The translations under genes were made by a program, and so were the position numbers. Below are positions 8,011 to 15,926 of a stretch of DNA of 64,000 bases, in pieces; position 1 is the stretch's first letter, and every line of letters starts with the position of its first letter. The DNA comes from Sulfurospirillum oryzae (lineage in GTDB: Bacteria; Campylobacterota; Campylobacteria; Campylobacterales; Sulfurospirillaceae): contig NZ_JANZKZ010000002.1 of the NCBI RefSeq assembly GCF_025770725.1, positions 1 to 64,000 of the forward strand, given 5' to 3'. Under the pieces are notes generated by a model, which was not told where the DNA came from, searched no databases, and was given only the letters and a program-made list of their open reading frames with translations.

Positions 8011-8661
8011 ATGGAACTTTTCAACCTACGCAACATCATTCTTATCATTGTTCTCATCGTAGGTATCAACTATTACAAAAGCAGACAAGAAGTTGATGTG
8101 CAAAGTCTCTCTTTGCCACTCGATACCAAAATACTCGCTTTTGGCGATAGCCTGACGTTTGGATATGGCGCACCCAGAGATAAAAGCTACCCCTCTGTGC
8201 TGGTTGAGCTTTTACATGTAAGCGTGATCAATGAAGGTATTTCAGGGGAACTCAGTGCGCAAGGATTGGAGCGATTGCCAAGTGCTCTTGAGCGTCACAA
8301 ACCCGATATTTTAATTCTTTGCCATGGTGCAAATGACATTTTACGTAAACAAGATCTGGTACAAACCAAAATTAATCTCGACAAAATGGTCAAAATGGCA
8401 AAAGAGAAGGGCATCTATGTCCTTATAGTGGGCGTTCCAACCTTTGATATTTTAAACTTTAACGTGCCTTCCTTTTACTATGAAGTTGCCAAAGAAAACA
8501 ACATTGAGATCGAAGATAGCAGTTTAAAAAAGATATTTGACAATGAAACCACGCTTAAATCTGACAAAGTGCATCCCAATGAACAAGGCTATGAATTGAT
8601 GGCAAAAAGCATCGCGCGCATACTCAGCGAAAACTACCACCCATCAGCGAAATCGTTTTAA
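8011..8661 (+). CDS. GDSL/SGNH esterase (TesA-like), membrane-anchored
   Basis: A 216-residue SGNH hydrolase. The N terminus (about 10-22) is one hydrophobic segment that exports or anchors it. The catalytic blocks are all present: FGDSLTFG with Ser47, NEGISGE (block II Gly), GAND (106-109) and DKVHPNEQGY carrying the Asp-His pair. Relatives act as arylesterase or lysophospholipase. The ATG at 8011 is preferred to the TTG at 7975, although no ribosome binding site precedes it. A TACAAT box ends only nine bases before it, so a leaderless message is possible. It overlaps the convergent gene by 18 bp. Confidence 0.85.
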   Translation: MELFNLRNIILIIVLIVGINYYKSRQEVDVQSLSLPLDTKILAFGDSLTFGYGAPRDKSYPSVLVELLHVSVINEGISGELSAQGLERLPSALERHKPDILILCHGANDILRKQDLVQTKINLDKMVKMAKEKGIYVLIVGVPTFDILNFNVPSFYYEVAKENNIEIEDSSLKKIFDNETTLKSDKVHPNEQGYELMAKSIARILSENYHPSAKSF

Positions 8662-8895
8662 AATTCCTTTGAGGTACTCTTCAGCTAAAGTCGCTATTTC
8701 AGCTTCAGAGAGCGTAATAGGTGTCGTTTGACTGGGTACATTGTTAAGAAGTACAGAAAGTTGTGTGCAGGTTTTAAAAAGCTCTTCAGGACTCATTTTT
8801 ACCATAACATGTAAAACATCACTGGGGAGATTTTTGGGCTCTAATTGATGAAGCGCGGTCAAGTTGGCTAAAAAAGTTTCGATCGTTGGGTGCAA
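8644..8895 (-). CDS. Hypothetical protein, about 83 residues
   Basis: A small, mostly helical soluble protein that I do not recognise. The frame is open from 8922, but a TTG at 8893-8895 is preceded by AAGGATAGGA, a good ribosome binding site, so I start there. It has a hydrophobic helical N terminus (IETFLANLTALHQL) and a basic end (LKGILKRFR). The 3' end overlaps the convergent esterase gene. Regular coding look and a sensible start argue that it is real. Confidence 0.55.
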   Translation of the reverse strand: MHPTIETFLANLTALHQLEPKNLPSDVLHVMVKMSPEELFKTCTQLSVLLNNVPSQTTPITLSEAEIATLAEEYLKGILKRFR

Positions 8896-9026
8896 GTTCC
8901 TATCCTTATTTTTTGTGTGCAATTATGCCACATTCTTTGTTTAACTTCTTTATTAATTTTACGGTGTAAGCATTTTTTGGCTCGCACCACGTTACAATCA
9001 AAGTCACTCTCACTAAAGGGCTTTGC

Positions 9027-10844
9027 ATGAGTATGTACGATCTTGAGGCATTTTTACGCTCCATTCACCCGTTTCAATTGCTTTCCAAAACAGAGATAAG
9101 CAAAGCCATAAGTGCTATGAACATTGCTTACTACAAAAAAGAGACGTTGCTTCTCTCTCCTTCAAAACCCTCCGAATTTCTTTACATCATCATCAAGGGT
9201 GAAGTAGGGGAGTATAACGAGGATGAACTTCTTAAAGTTTACAGTAAATCCAACTCGTTTGATGCTGATGCACTCATTTATAACAAAAGCGAGAGTAGTT
9301 TTAAAGTGCTGGAAGAACTCATCTGTTACGAGCTTAAAAAAGAGGATTTTCTCTCTTTGTTGGACTCAAATGCAGCCTTTAAAGCTTACTTCATTCAAGA
9401 CCTTGCCAACAAAATCCAATCTGCCAAAGCTAAAGAGTACACCACTGAACTTTCAGGTTTTATGATGGCGCGTGTGCAGGACAGTTACTTGCATGAACCG
9501 ACCATTGTTGAGAAGGATTGTTCCATTATGGAAGCTTTAAAGCAAATGGAAGCGAAAAAGAGCAGTTGTATCATCGTACGTAATGGCGATGGCTATGAAT
9601 ATGGCATTGTGACCGATAGCATCGTGCGTCGTCATGTGCTTTTTGAAGAGTACGATAAACATGCCGAAATTGGACCTATTGCGCTTCATCCCATCATCAC
9701 CATCGAAGCCGATGACTATCTTTTTAACGCACTTCTGGCGTTTACAAAGCATTCTATCAAGCGCATCGTTGTGACACGCGATGGCGAGATTATCGGTATT
9801 TTAGAACAGCTTGATTTGCTAAGTTACTTTGCCAACCACACCTATTTGGTTGCCGTTCAGATCCGAAAAGCGACGAGTATTGAAGAGCTCAAGCAAGCCA
9901 GCAGTGATCTTATTAACATTGTTAAAAAGTTACATGTAAAAGGGACAAAGGTTGATTATATTGCGAAGCTGATCTCTGAGATTAACGAGAAAATTTATGA
10001 AAAACTCTATGGTATGATCGTTCCAGAGGCGCTTGCCAAAAAAGCGTGTTTGATCGTCATGGGTAGTGAAGGACGTAAAGAGCAGTTATTGAAGACCGAT
10101 CAAGACAATGCGCTTATCATTGATGATGGGATGGAGGAAAGCCTTTATACACCTTACATGCAACGCTTCACCGAAACGCTCATCGACTTTGGTTTCCCAC
10201 GTTGTGAGGGAAACATCATGGTTTCAAACCCTTATTGGTGTAAGCATTGGAGTTCTTATCACAAGGAAATCGTAAGGTGGTTTGATGCTCCTACCATGGA
10301 AGATGTCATGAACCTTGCGATCTTTTTTGATGCCATCCCCGTGGCAGGCGATGCGTCGATGTTACGTAAACTCAAAGCTGAAGTGTTTGAACATATCGAA
10401 GAGCAGAGCCCTTTTTTAGCCAACTTTGCCAAAGCTGCCACGGCATTTGAAACACCTATCGGCATCTTTACAACTCTTATTTCGGAAAACAATAAAATCG
10501 ATGTCAAAAAAGGTGGCATTTTCCCCATCGTTCAAGGTGTTCGCGCCCTTGCGTTGGAGCATAAAATAGAGCCAACCGATACCGTAACACGCATCAAAAA
10601 ACTAGCAAAGCTCGATGTCATAGACAGCGATTTTGCGGGTGCTCTCATCGAAGCGCTCGATACGCTTTTGAACTTACGCCTCAAAGAACGATTGGCAAGG
10701 GGTGAAGACAAAGGGCTTGACAACTTTGTCAATATTGAAAACCTTAACCAATTAGAGCTAGAGCTTCTCAAAGACAGCTTTAAAATCGTCAATAAATTTA
10801 AGAAGTTTTTGACGCACCATTTTAAACTCTCGATGGTAAGCTAG
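9027..10844 (+). CDS. cNMP-binding / CBS / DUF294 nucleotidyltransferase-like protein
   Basis: A 605-residue signalling protein. In order it has a cyclic-nucleotide-type beta barrel (about 15-110), a pair of CBS domains (about 150-280), a GlnD-like nucleotidyltransferase domain with GSEGRKEQLLKTDQDNAL (about 346-363; the G-S and D-x-D residues are those of active nucleotidyltransferases) and a helical DUF294 C-terminal domain (about 470-600). This architecture is widespread and often lies next to a DnaQ-like exonuclease, as it does here with a one-base gap. It may sense nucleotides and modify a partner; neither ligand nor target is known. Confidence 0.88.
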   Translation: MSMYDLEAFLRSIHPFQLLSKTEISKAISAMNIAYYKKETLLLSPSKPSEFLYIIIKGEVGEYNEDELLKVYSKSNSFDADALIYNKSESSFKVLEELICYELKKEDFLSLLDSNAAFKAYFIQDLANKIQSAKAKEYTTELSGFMMARVQDSYLHEPTIVEKDCSIMEALKQMEAKKSSCIIVRNGDGYEYGIVTDSIVRRHVLFEEYDKHAEIGPIALHPIITIEADDYLFNALLAFTKHSIKRIVVTRDGEIIGILEQLDLLSYFANHTYLVAVQIRKATSIEELKQASSDLINIVKKLHVKGTKVDYIAKLISEINEKIYEKLYGMIVPEALAKKACLIVMGSEGRKEQLLKTDQDNALIIDDGMEESLYTPYMQRFTETLIDFGFPRCEGNIMVSNPYWCKHWSSYHKEIVRWFDAPTMEDVMNLAIFFDAIPVAGDASMLRKLKAEVFEHIEEQSPFLANFAKAATAFETPIGIFTTLISENNKIDVKKGGIFPIVQGVRALALEHKIEPTDTVTRIKKLAKLDVIDSDFAGALIEALDTLLNLRLKERLARGEDKGLDNFVNIENLNQLELELLKDSFKIVNKFKKFLTHHFKLSMVS

Positions 10845-10845
10845 C

Positions 10846-11457
10846 ATGTTCGCCTCTTTTTTTAAAGCGCGCAATGCTAAAAAGCTGAAAAACGAGCAGT
10901 ACCGCTTTTTATTTGAAGAAGCCCCCGAAGATGAGGTCGTGGTGTTCGATACTGAAACCACAGGACTGAACCCTAAAAAAGATGAGATTCTCTCCATCGG
11001 AGCGGTGAAGCTCAAAGGCAATAAAATCTTGATGTCCCAGAAGTTCGAGCTTTTTGTCAAACCCACACAGGAAGTAAACGAGCAGAGCATCAAAATTCAT
11101 CAGATTCGCAATATTGACCTACAAAATGGGTGCGAGCCCCGTGAAGCCATTACGCAATTTTTACACTTTATAGGCTCACGCCCACTGGTTGGCTACTACC
11201 TTGAGTTTGATATGAAGATGATCAACAAGTACGTCAAGCCCTATCTTGGTATCAACGTGCCCAATCCCCAAATCGAAGTCTCAGGACTCTACCACGATAA
11301 AAAGATAAAGTTCATTCCCGATGGTGTGATAGACCTGCGCTTTGATGTGATGATGAAAGATCTGGGCTTGCCCATTTTTGGGAAGCATGACGCGCTCAAT
11401 GATGCGGTGATGACAGCGATGATGTATATTAAACTTCAAAATATTGGGAAGGTTTAG
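10846..11457 (+). CDS. DnaQ-like 3'-5' exonuclease
   Basis: A 203-residue DEDDh exonuclease. The catalytic residues are visible: FDTETTG (D35, E37), YLEFD (D122) and KHDALND (H181, D186). It resembles the DNA polymerase III epsilon subunit but has an N-terminal extension of about 30 residues and no clamp-binding tail that I can see, so it is more likely a stand-alone nuclease. It follows the DUF294 gene by one base and must be co-expressed with it. Its last 77 codons reappear as a truncated copy at 12151-12369. Confidence 0.88.
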   Translation: MFASFFKARNAKKLKNEQYRFLFEEAPEDEVVVFDTETTGLNPKKDEILSIGAVKLKGNKILMSQKFELFVKPTQEVNEQSIKIHQIRNIDLQNGCEPREAITQFLHFIGSRPLVGYYLEFDMKMINKYVKPYLGINVPNPQIEVSGLYHDKKIKFIPDGVIDLRFDVMMKDLGLPIFGKHDALNDAVMTAMMYIKLQNIGKV

Positions 11458-11470
11458 GGAGGTTTTTGTT

Positions 11471-11480
11471 TTACATGTAA
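11471..11480. repeat. TTACATGTAA palindrome
   Basis: Intergenic copy 14 bp after the exonuclease stop codon, between the two copies of the exonuclease 3' end. Confidence 0.95.
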
Positions 11481-11597
11481 ACGTTAAAAGTTTAGCTCCA
11501 GTATGTTTGACTCCCATACTTTGTTTTTAGGTAGAGATGACCATTATATGACCGTCCTGATGGTAAAATTCTTGAGGAAAACAAAAGGAGTAAGAAT

Positions 11598-11915
11598 ATG
11601 AAATCAAAATGGATTTTAGGTGTATTGGCTTTTGTTGCCACTACAATGTTGAGTGCTGGGGATATTGATGGTGGAGCGGTAGTCGGCAGTATGGTTGGCG
11701 CAGGAGTTGGTTCAGCGGTCGGCTCGGCAGCAGGCGGTAAAAATGGCGCTATCATCGGTGGTGGAGTTGGTGGGGCCGTTGGTGCTGCGGTAGGCAGTAG
11801 TGAACCTGCAAAAACAGAAACACATGTTGTACATAGAGATGTGGTCTATGAGGACCATGAGCATCATGATAATGGAAAGCATAAAGGGCACCATAAGCAT
11901 CACGATGACGACTAA
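11598..11915 (+). CDS. Secreted glycine-zipper protein with a histidine-rich tail
   Basis: A 105-residue protein with a clear signal peptide (MKSKWILGVLAFVATTMLSA), a glycine-zipper region made of repeated GxxxG units (GGAVVGSMVGAGVGSAVG and more, about 25-67) and a hydrophilic tail rich in His and Asp (HEHHDNGKHKGHHKHHDDD). Glycine zippers pack into membranes; the tail could bind Ni, Zn or Cu. AAAAGGAG before the ATG supports the start. It stands alone between the intact exonuclease gene and its truncated copy, suggesting that it came in with a rearrangement. Confidence 0.75.
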   Translation: MKSKWILGVLAFVATTMLSAGDIDGGAVVGSMVGAGVGSAVGSAAGGKNGAIIGGGVGGAVGAAVGSSEPAKTETHVVHRDVVYEDHEHHDNGKHKGHHKHHDDD

Positions 11916-11937
11916 ATTGTGATGATAACTTTTAAAA

Positions 11938-11976
11938 ATACTGATTATGTGATAGATACAATCGCGTAATCAGTAT
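11938..11976. other. Stem-loop in the 235-bp gap before the exonuclease remnant
   Basis: ATACTGATTA (11938-11947) and TAATCAGTAT (11967-11976) form a 10-bp stem with a 19-nt loop, 22 bp after the glycine-zipper stop codon. No T run follows, so it is more likely an operator or RNA element than a terminator. The rest of 11977-12150 is AT-rich with no gene that I can support. Confidence 0.5.
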
Positions 11977-12150
11977 GCGAAGTTTTGCACTGAACTGGAG
12001 AAGTTAAATTACTTCGGAGTTTTGAACAGATATTTCGAAAACGATAATTCTTGCAGTAATACCCCTAAATCGATAAATCAGTCTTTCCCTCCCCACCATA
12101 AAGAAAAAAACTAAGCTAAATTTTTTCATTATACGAGGGCTAAACTTTTA

Positions 12151-12369
12151 AACAAGTACGTCAAACCTTGGCTTGGTATAAACGTGCCCAATCCCCAAAT
12201 CGAAGTCTCAGGACTCTACCACGATAAAAAGATAAAGTTCATTCCCGATGGCGTGATCGACCTGCGGTTTGATGTGATGATGAAAGAGTTAGGCTTGCCT
12301 ATTTTTGGGAAACATGATGCGTTCAATGATGCGGTGATGTATATTAAACTTCAAAATACAAAACTTTAA
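12151..12369 (+). pseudogene. Truncated second copy of the DnaQ-like exonuclease 3' end
   Basis: Matches the exonuclease gene from base 11224 to its end. A stretch of about 70 bases is identical, most other changes are silent, and there is one 12-base deletion (the TAMM codons). The copy starts abruptly at codon 127 and lacks the D35/E37 catalytic part, so it cannot be active. It has no start codon with a ribosome binding site. Mostly silent differences imply descent from a divergent functional allele rather than decay in place. Confidence 0.9.
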
Positions 12370-12764
12370 CACTTTCTATGAAGATCTTTGAGGGTAGAGT
12401 TTTTAAACATTTCATCAATAAGCTGTTTAGGTTTTGACCAACATTCGTGCAATGCACAATGTTCTCCTTGTCCACATAGACCTTCTCCCATAATGCAAAC
12501 ATCATCATTAAGATCGTTCATGGCTTCTAAAATATCATAGAGCGTTATCTCATCAACAGGTTTTGCAAAGATAAATCCACCATTTTTTCCTCTGGTAGAA
12601 CTAATAAATCCAGCTTTTCCTAAATTGGTCATAATACGAGTGAGGTATTTGTAAGGAATTTTCAATGTTTCAGAAAGTCCTTTTGCCGTATGCTGCTCTT
12701 CTTCATGGAGGCTCATGTGAGACAAGATACGTAGGGCGTATTCTGAAGTTGTTTTTAGTTTCAT
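12366..12764 (-). CDS. Rrf2-family iron-sulfur regulator (NsrR-like)
   Basis: A 132-residue repressor with the Rrf2 winged helix (MKLKTTSEYALRILSHMS, recognition region YLTRIMTNLGKAGFISSTRGKNGGF) and a cysteine cluster C90-x6-C97-x5-C103-x4-C108 that can hold an iron-sulfur cluster. It is divergent from the NO-reductase-like genes, which fits a nitric oxide sensor of the NsrR type. The C90-C97 spacing is one residue longer than in IscR, so the exact subfamily is uncertain. Its likely operator lies at 12927-12951. Confidence 0.83.
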   Translation of the reverse strand: MKLKTTSEYALRILSHMSLHEEEQHTAKGLSETLKIPYKYLTRIMTNLGKAGFISSTRGKNGGFIFAKPVDEITLYDILEAMNDLNDDVCIMGEGLCGQGEHCALHECWSKPKQLIDEMFKNSTLKDLHRKC

Positions 12765-12926
12765 GGTATTCTCCGTAAAATCGTGAGCTTCTTTAGATAG
12801 AAAAATTAATGTTATTGAGCGAAGAAGTCATCTGTATTGTATAGAAAAAATATTAAACACAGATAACACAGCCAATATAGTATTTTTAAAATAAGAAACT
12901 ATCAGGAATTTTTAATTTTTGCTTTA

Positions 12927-12951
12927 GTAGTATTGCATTGTTAAATACTAC
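12927..12951. promoter_or_regulatory. Likely operator of the Rrf2 regulator
   Basis: GTAGTATT (12927-12934) and AATACTAC (12944-12951) form a perfect 8-bp inverted repeat with a 9-base spacer. A further partial copy (GTAGTAATAATAC) follows at 12958. The site is 35 bp before the reductase start codon, in the gap shared with the divergent Rrf2 gene. Its size suits an Rrf2 dimer. Assignment is inferred from position and symmetry. Confidence 0.6.
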
Positions 12952-12985
12952 ATCAAGGTAGTAATAATACAACAAAGGATGAGGC

Positions 12986-13573
12986 ATGACGTTTTTGAAC
13001 TCTTTAGAGTTGTTGGCATTCCATAACGTTGCGTATACAGTGTATTCAGTGCTGATTATCGCAATTATTGCTTGGTTTGGTTACAACCTTACACGCAGTG
13101 AAAAAGCTGAACCTATGGTGCGTATCCCTTTTTATGGGTTTATTGCATTTTTAGTTGCGGCGGGTGTTGGACATCACATTTTTACTTACAATGTGGTTCC
13201 TTGGGTTGCGCAGGACATTATGCGTGAAAGCATAAAGCCTGATCAGGTTTATAAAGTGACGATTGAAAAACATCAGTTTCAACTTCCAAGTGAAAAACTA
13301 GTCGTTGAATGCGGGCAAAAGGTGTTATTTGACGTAACCAGCCAAGATTTGGTTTATGGTTTTGGGTTGTTTAGAAAAGACCATACGATGGTCACCCAAA
13401 TGCAGGTTAATCCAGGTTCAAAAAATACTATTTTATGGACATTTCACGAAAATGGTGTTTTTGACTTGATGTCAACAGAGTACTCTGGCCCTAAAGGCAA
13501 TGGTATGTTCGTACCAAGTATTATGGAAGTCAGAGGCTGTAAGACAAACGTAGCTCAAGGAGGTTCTAAATGA
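12986..13573 (+). CDS. Subunit II of a non-canonical heme-copper nitric oxide reductase (no CuA ligands)
   Basis: A 195-residue protein with two N-terminal membrane helices and a cupredoxin domain like subunit II of heme-copper oxidases. At the CuA site the ligand positions read S163-T-E165-Y-S167-G-P-K-G171-N-G-M174 where an oxidase has C-x-E-x-C-x3-H-x2-M, and Y124 replaces the first His. Both cysteines and both histidines are gone, so it cannot bind CuA. From memory, the gNOR family of epsilonproteobacteria has this kind of subunit. AAAGGATGAGG before the ATG is a strong ribosome site. The gene overlaps the next by four bases. Confidence 0.8.
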   Translation: MTFLNSLELLAFHNVAYTVYSVLIIAIIAWFGYNLTRSEKAEPMVRIPFYGFIAFLVAAGVGHHIFTYNVVPWVAQDIMRESIKPDQVYKVTIEKHQFQLPSEKLVVECGQKVLFDVTSQDLVYGFGLFRKDHTMVTQMQVNPGSKNTILWTFHENGVFDLMSTEYSGPKGNGMFVPSIMEVRGCKTNVAQGGSK

Positions 13574-15225
13574 GTTTTATGAATGATCTCATTCATGGTG
13601 CAGACAGTAAATTTGATCATACGAGTCTGAATGCTTTACAAAAAGCAACCCTTCGAGCGGTTGTTGTCTCATTTTTATTTTATGGGCTTGCAGCATTAGA
13701 GGGTATGATTATGCGTGCGGCGTCAATAGCGCCTTCTATCAAACCTGTCAATGGTAGTGTCGATCATTACTTTGCGATTATGACGGTGCATCCTATTGTT
13801 GGTATTTTTGGGTCAACCTATCAACTGGTTTTTGCAGCATTTCTTTTCTTAGTGCCGTTTTTAACAAAAAAGCCTTTGTATAGCATTAAATTGGCCAATG
13901 CTACATGGATTTTAATTACGATTGGCACAATGGCATCTTGGTTAGCTTCATTTGTCTATAACTATGCGCCATTGTACACACTTTACTGGCCATTGCCTGC
14001 CGATACAACACAGTTTAAAGCGATTGGTGGTGTGATGTTTATCGTAGGTGTTGCACTCATTATGGTGGGAACATTACTGTTCATTTACAACATTTACGCA
14101 ACAGTGTTCTCAAAAGTAGGCGTACATAAAAACAAAACAACGAAAGAGCTTTTGATTTCTGGTTTTGGTATTGACGGTATGTTAAACCTCGTTCATAAAT
14201 TGACTGGAAAAGAGCCATACTCAAAAGAGCCTGCACTCTCATTACCCGTTGTTGCTATCTTTAGAGGAACGGTTGATACGTTCCTAGATGCATTGGTTAT
14301 TTTATCGGCGGGTGTTTTGGTATTGGTTTATCTTTTTGCTGATATGGGTGGCGTTAAGTTAGATGTGGCTTCCATTGATGCACTTTTATATAAAAACTGG
14401 TTCTGGTGGGGACTCGATCTTGTAGCCGATGGCTTGGTGCTTATCTATGTTGCGGGCTCATGGTATCTTTTAGCAACGCTGATTACAGGGCAAAAACTCT
14501 TTATGGAGAACGTTGCGCGTGCAGCGTTGATGCTTGAACTTTTGGTTTCGTGGATGGTCTGGTCTCACCACTTGCTTGCAGATCAAGGTCAACCTGAAAT
14601 GATGAAACTCATCTCAGGTGAGATGGTCACCGCATTTGAGCTTCTCACACAAGGTTTAGCACTTTTCATTACGCTTGTCACACTTTGGAAAGCGCGACCA
14701 CTTAAAATGACAATGGAGCTCAAATACCTTCTTGGGGGTTTGATCGGCTTTGGTTTAGCTGTTCCTGCGGGTATCATTCAAGCTGATATGGCAATGAACC
14801 GTGTGCTTCACAATACACAATGGATCATCGGTGCGCACGTTCATATCGCGATTATCGTTGGTCTTTATATGACACTTTACAGTGCTGTTTATGTGCTTTG
14901 GCCGCTTGTAACCAACAATGCGAAACTTTGGAGTACAAAACTTGCCAATGCGCACTTCTGGTTGCACCTCATTGGTGGTATCGGTATGGGTGCATTTATG
15001 GGTATGGCAGGACTTGATGGTATGCTTAGACGTCATCTTTATTTCAATGGCGAATACAATTTCTTTATGATTCTTGCAGCAATTTGTGGCACGATGTTGC
15101 TTGTTGCTTGGCTTCTTTTCTTGTTCAACGTCATTATGTCTGTTGGGCTAAAAGGTCTTATTGGTATCTTCTTACCATCTCATAATAAAGAAGCAAGTTA
15201 TGGCATTGAGCCAGCAAATGCTTAA
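13570..15225 (+). CDS. Catalytic subunit I of a non-canonical heme-copper nitric oxide reductase (gNOR-like)
   Basis: A 551-residue membrane protein with about 14 helices. Heme-copper ligands are visible: H74 in TVHPIVG (low-spin heme), H333-H334 in WSHHLL (active-site metal) and H423/H425 in GAHVHIAI (hemes). The third active-site ligand, 50 residues before the HH pair, is D283 in WWGLDLVAD where oxidases have His of HPEVY, and the cross-linked Tyr position is D287. Loss of that Tyr and of CuA in subunit II argues against oxygen reduction. With the Rrf2 regulator next door, NO reduction to nitrous oxide is the best reading. Confidence 0.82.
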   Translation: MSFMNDLIHGADSKFDHTSLNALQKATLRAVVVSFLFYGLAALEGMIMRAASIAPSIKPVNGSVDHYFAIMTVHPIVGIFGSTYQLVFAAFLFLVPFLTKKPLYSIKLANATWILITIGTMASWLASFVYNYAPLYTLYWPLPADTTQFKAIGGVMFIVGVALIMVGTLLFIYNIYATVFSKVGVHKNKTTKELLISGFGIDGMLNLVHKLTGKEPYSKEPALSLPVVAIFRGTVDTFLDALVILSAGVLVLVYLFADMGGVKLDVASIDALLYKNWFWWGLDLVADGLVLIYVAGSWYLLATLITGQKLFMENVARAALMLELLVSWMVWSHHLLADQGQPEMMKLISGEMVTAFELLTQGLALFITLVTLWKARPLKMTMELKYLLGGLIGFGLAVPAGIIQADMAMNRVLHNTQWIIGAHVHIAIIVGLYMTLYSAVYVLWPLVTNNAKLWSTKLANAHFWLHLIGGIGMGAFMGMAGLDGMLRRHLYFNGEYNFFMILAAICGTMLLVAWLLFLFNVIMSVGLKGLIGIFLPSHNKEASYGIEPANA

Positions 15226-15231
15226 TCTTTT

Positions 15232-15254
15232 TCGCACCGCTTTATGCGGTGCGA
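15232..15254. terminator. GC-rich stem-loop after the reductase genes
   Basis: TCGCACCGC (15232-15240) and GCGGTGCGA (15246-15254), a perfect 9-bp stem with a 5-base loop, directly after the subunit I stop. Only a weak T run follows, so it may stop or only trim transcription into the downstream gene. Confidence 0.6.
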
Positions 15255-15276
15255 TCTTAGTGATAGAGTGTGAGCG

Positions 15277-15885
15277 ATGATACACTTAGAGCGCGTTGCG
15301 CGAGAGATTAAAACAATAGGTCTTTATGACTTGGTCTATCAAGATGTCGAAAAAGCGCTTGGTAAAAAGCATATTGAACTCATCGATATTGAAAACTGCT
15401 TACAAACACATCCCGAAATTCTGGAAGCTTACAAACAAACCAACCTCGAATATAACATCAGTAACATTCACATCAAAGCGATTGATGAAGCGAGTGTTAC
15501 TCTTACATGTAAAGATGACGTCAAACGTGTTAATGCCAATTTAGCAAAACTTCGTCAGATTGAAAAATATACAATAGATTTTGAACAAAGCTCCATCTTG
15601 GTCATTATCATGTCTATTGAATTTTTTGTCCTCTTTTCCGTGCAATATTTTATTGTCTTACTCAATCTAAAAGAGTGGCAATGGGAAATTTACGGTGTTT
15701 TTGGACTCTCCGTGCTTTGGGCTTGGTTGTATGCTAAAAAAGAGCGCAAAAAATTTGAATGCCATGCGCGTCATTATGCACAACTTTACGAAGAGACACT
15801 TCAACTTTTAGATGAACTTGAAACACATGGGTGTATTCATAAAAAAAGTTTAATGATTGAAGAGAGTAGCGAAGATCATATTTAG
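15277..15885 (+). CDS. Hypothetical membrane protein downstream of the NO reductase
   Basis: A 202-residue protein with a soluble N-terminal half, two hydrophobic helices (about 107-130 and 136-151) and a charged C terminus. I recognise no family. It starts 52 bp after the reductase gene beyond a stem-loop, so partial read-through from the reductase promoter is possible. The TCK sequence near residue 78 is encoded by a TTACATGTAA palindrome. Confidence 0.65.
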   Translation: MIHLERVAREIKTIGLYDLVYQDVEKALGKKHIELIDIENCLQTHPEILEAYKQTNLEYNISNIHIKAIDEASVTLTCKDDVKRVNANLAKLRQIEKYTIDFEQSSILVIIMSIEFFVLFSVQYFIVLLNLKEWQWEIYGVFGLSVLWAWLYAKKERKKFECHARHYAQLYEETLQLLDELETHGCIHKKSLMIEESSEDHI

Positions 15886-15926
15886 AAGTGTCTAGAATTT
15901 TTTGAAAATAAAGTTAAGGGATAAAT

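Noticed and set aside
9223-9465. 80-codon plus-strand frame inside the DUF294 gene
   Set aside because: Out-of-frame shadow of a well-supported 605-residue protein; no independent start signal or motif.
12184-12369. Separate small gene starting at GTG 12184
   Set aside because: It is the 3' part of the exonuclease remnant; the start lies inside the conserved NVPNP segment, has no ribosome binding site, and the product lacks the catalytic N-terminal half.
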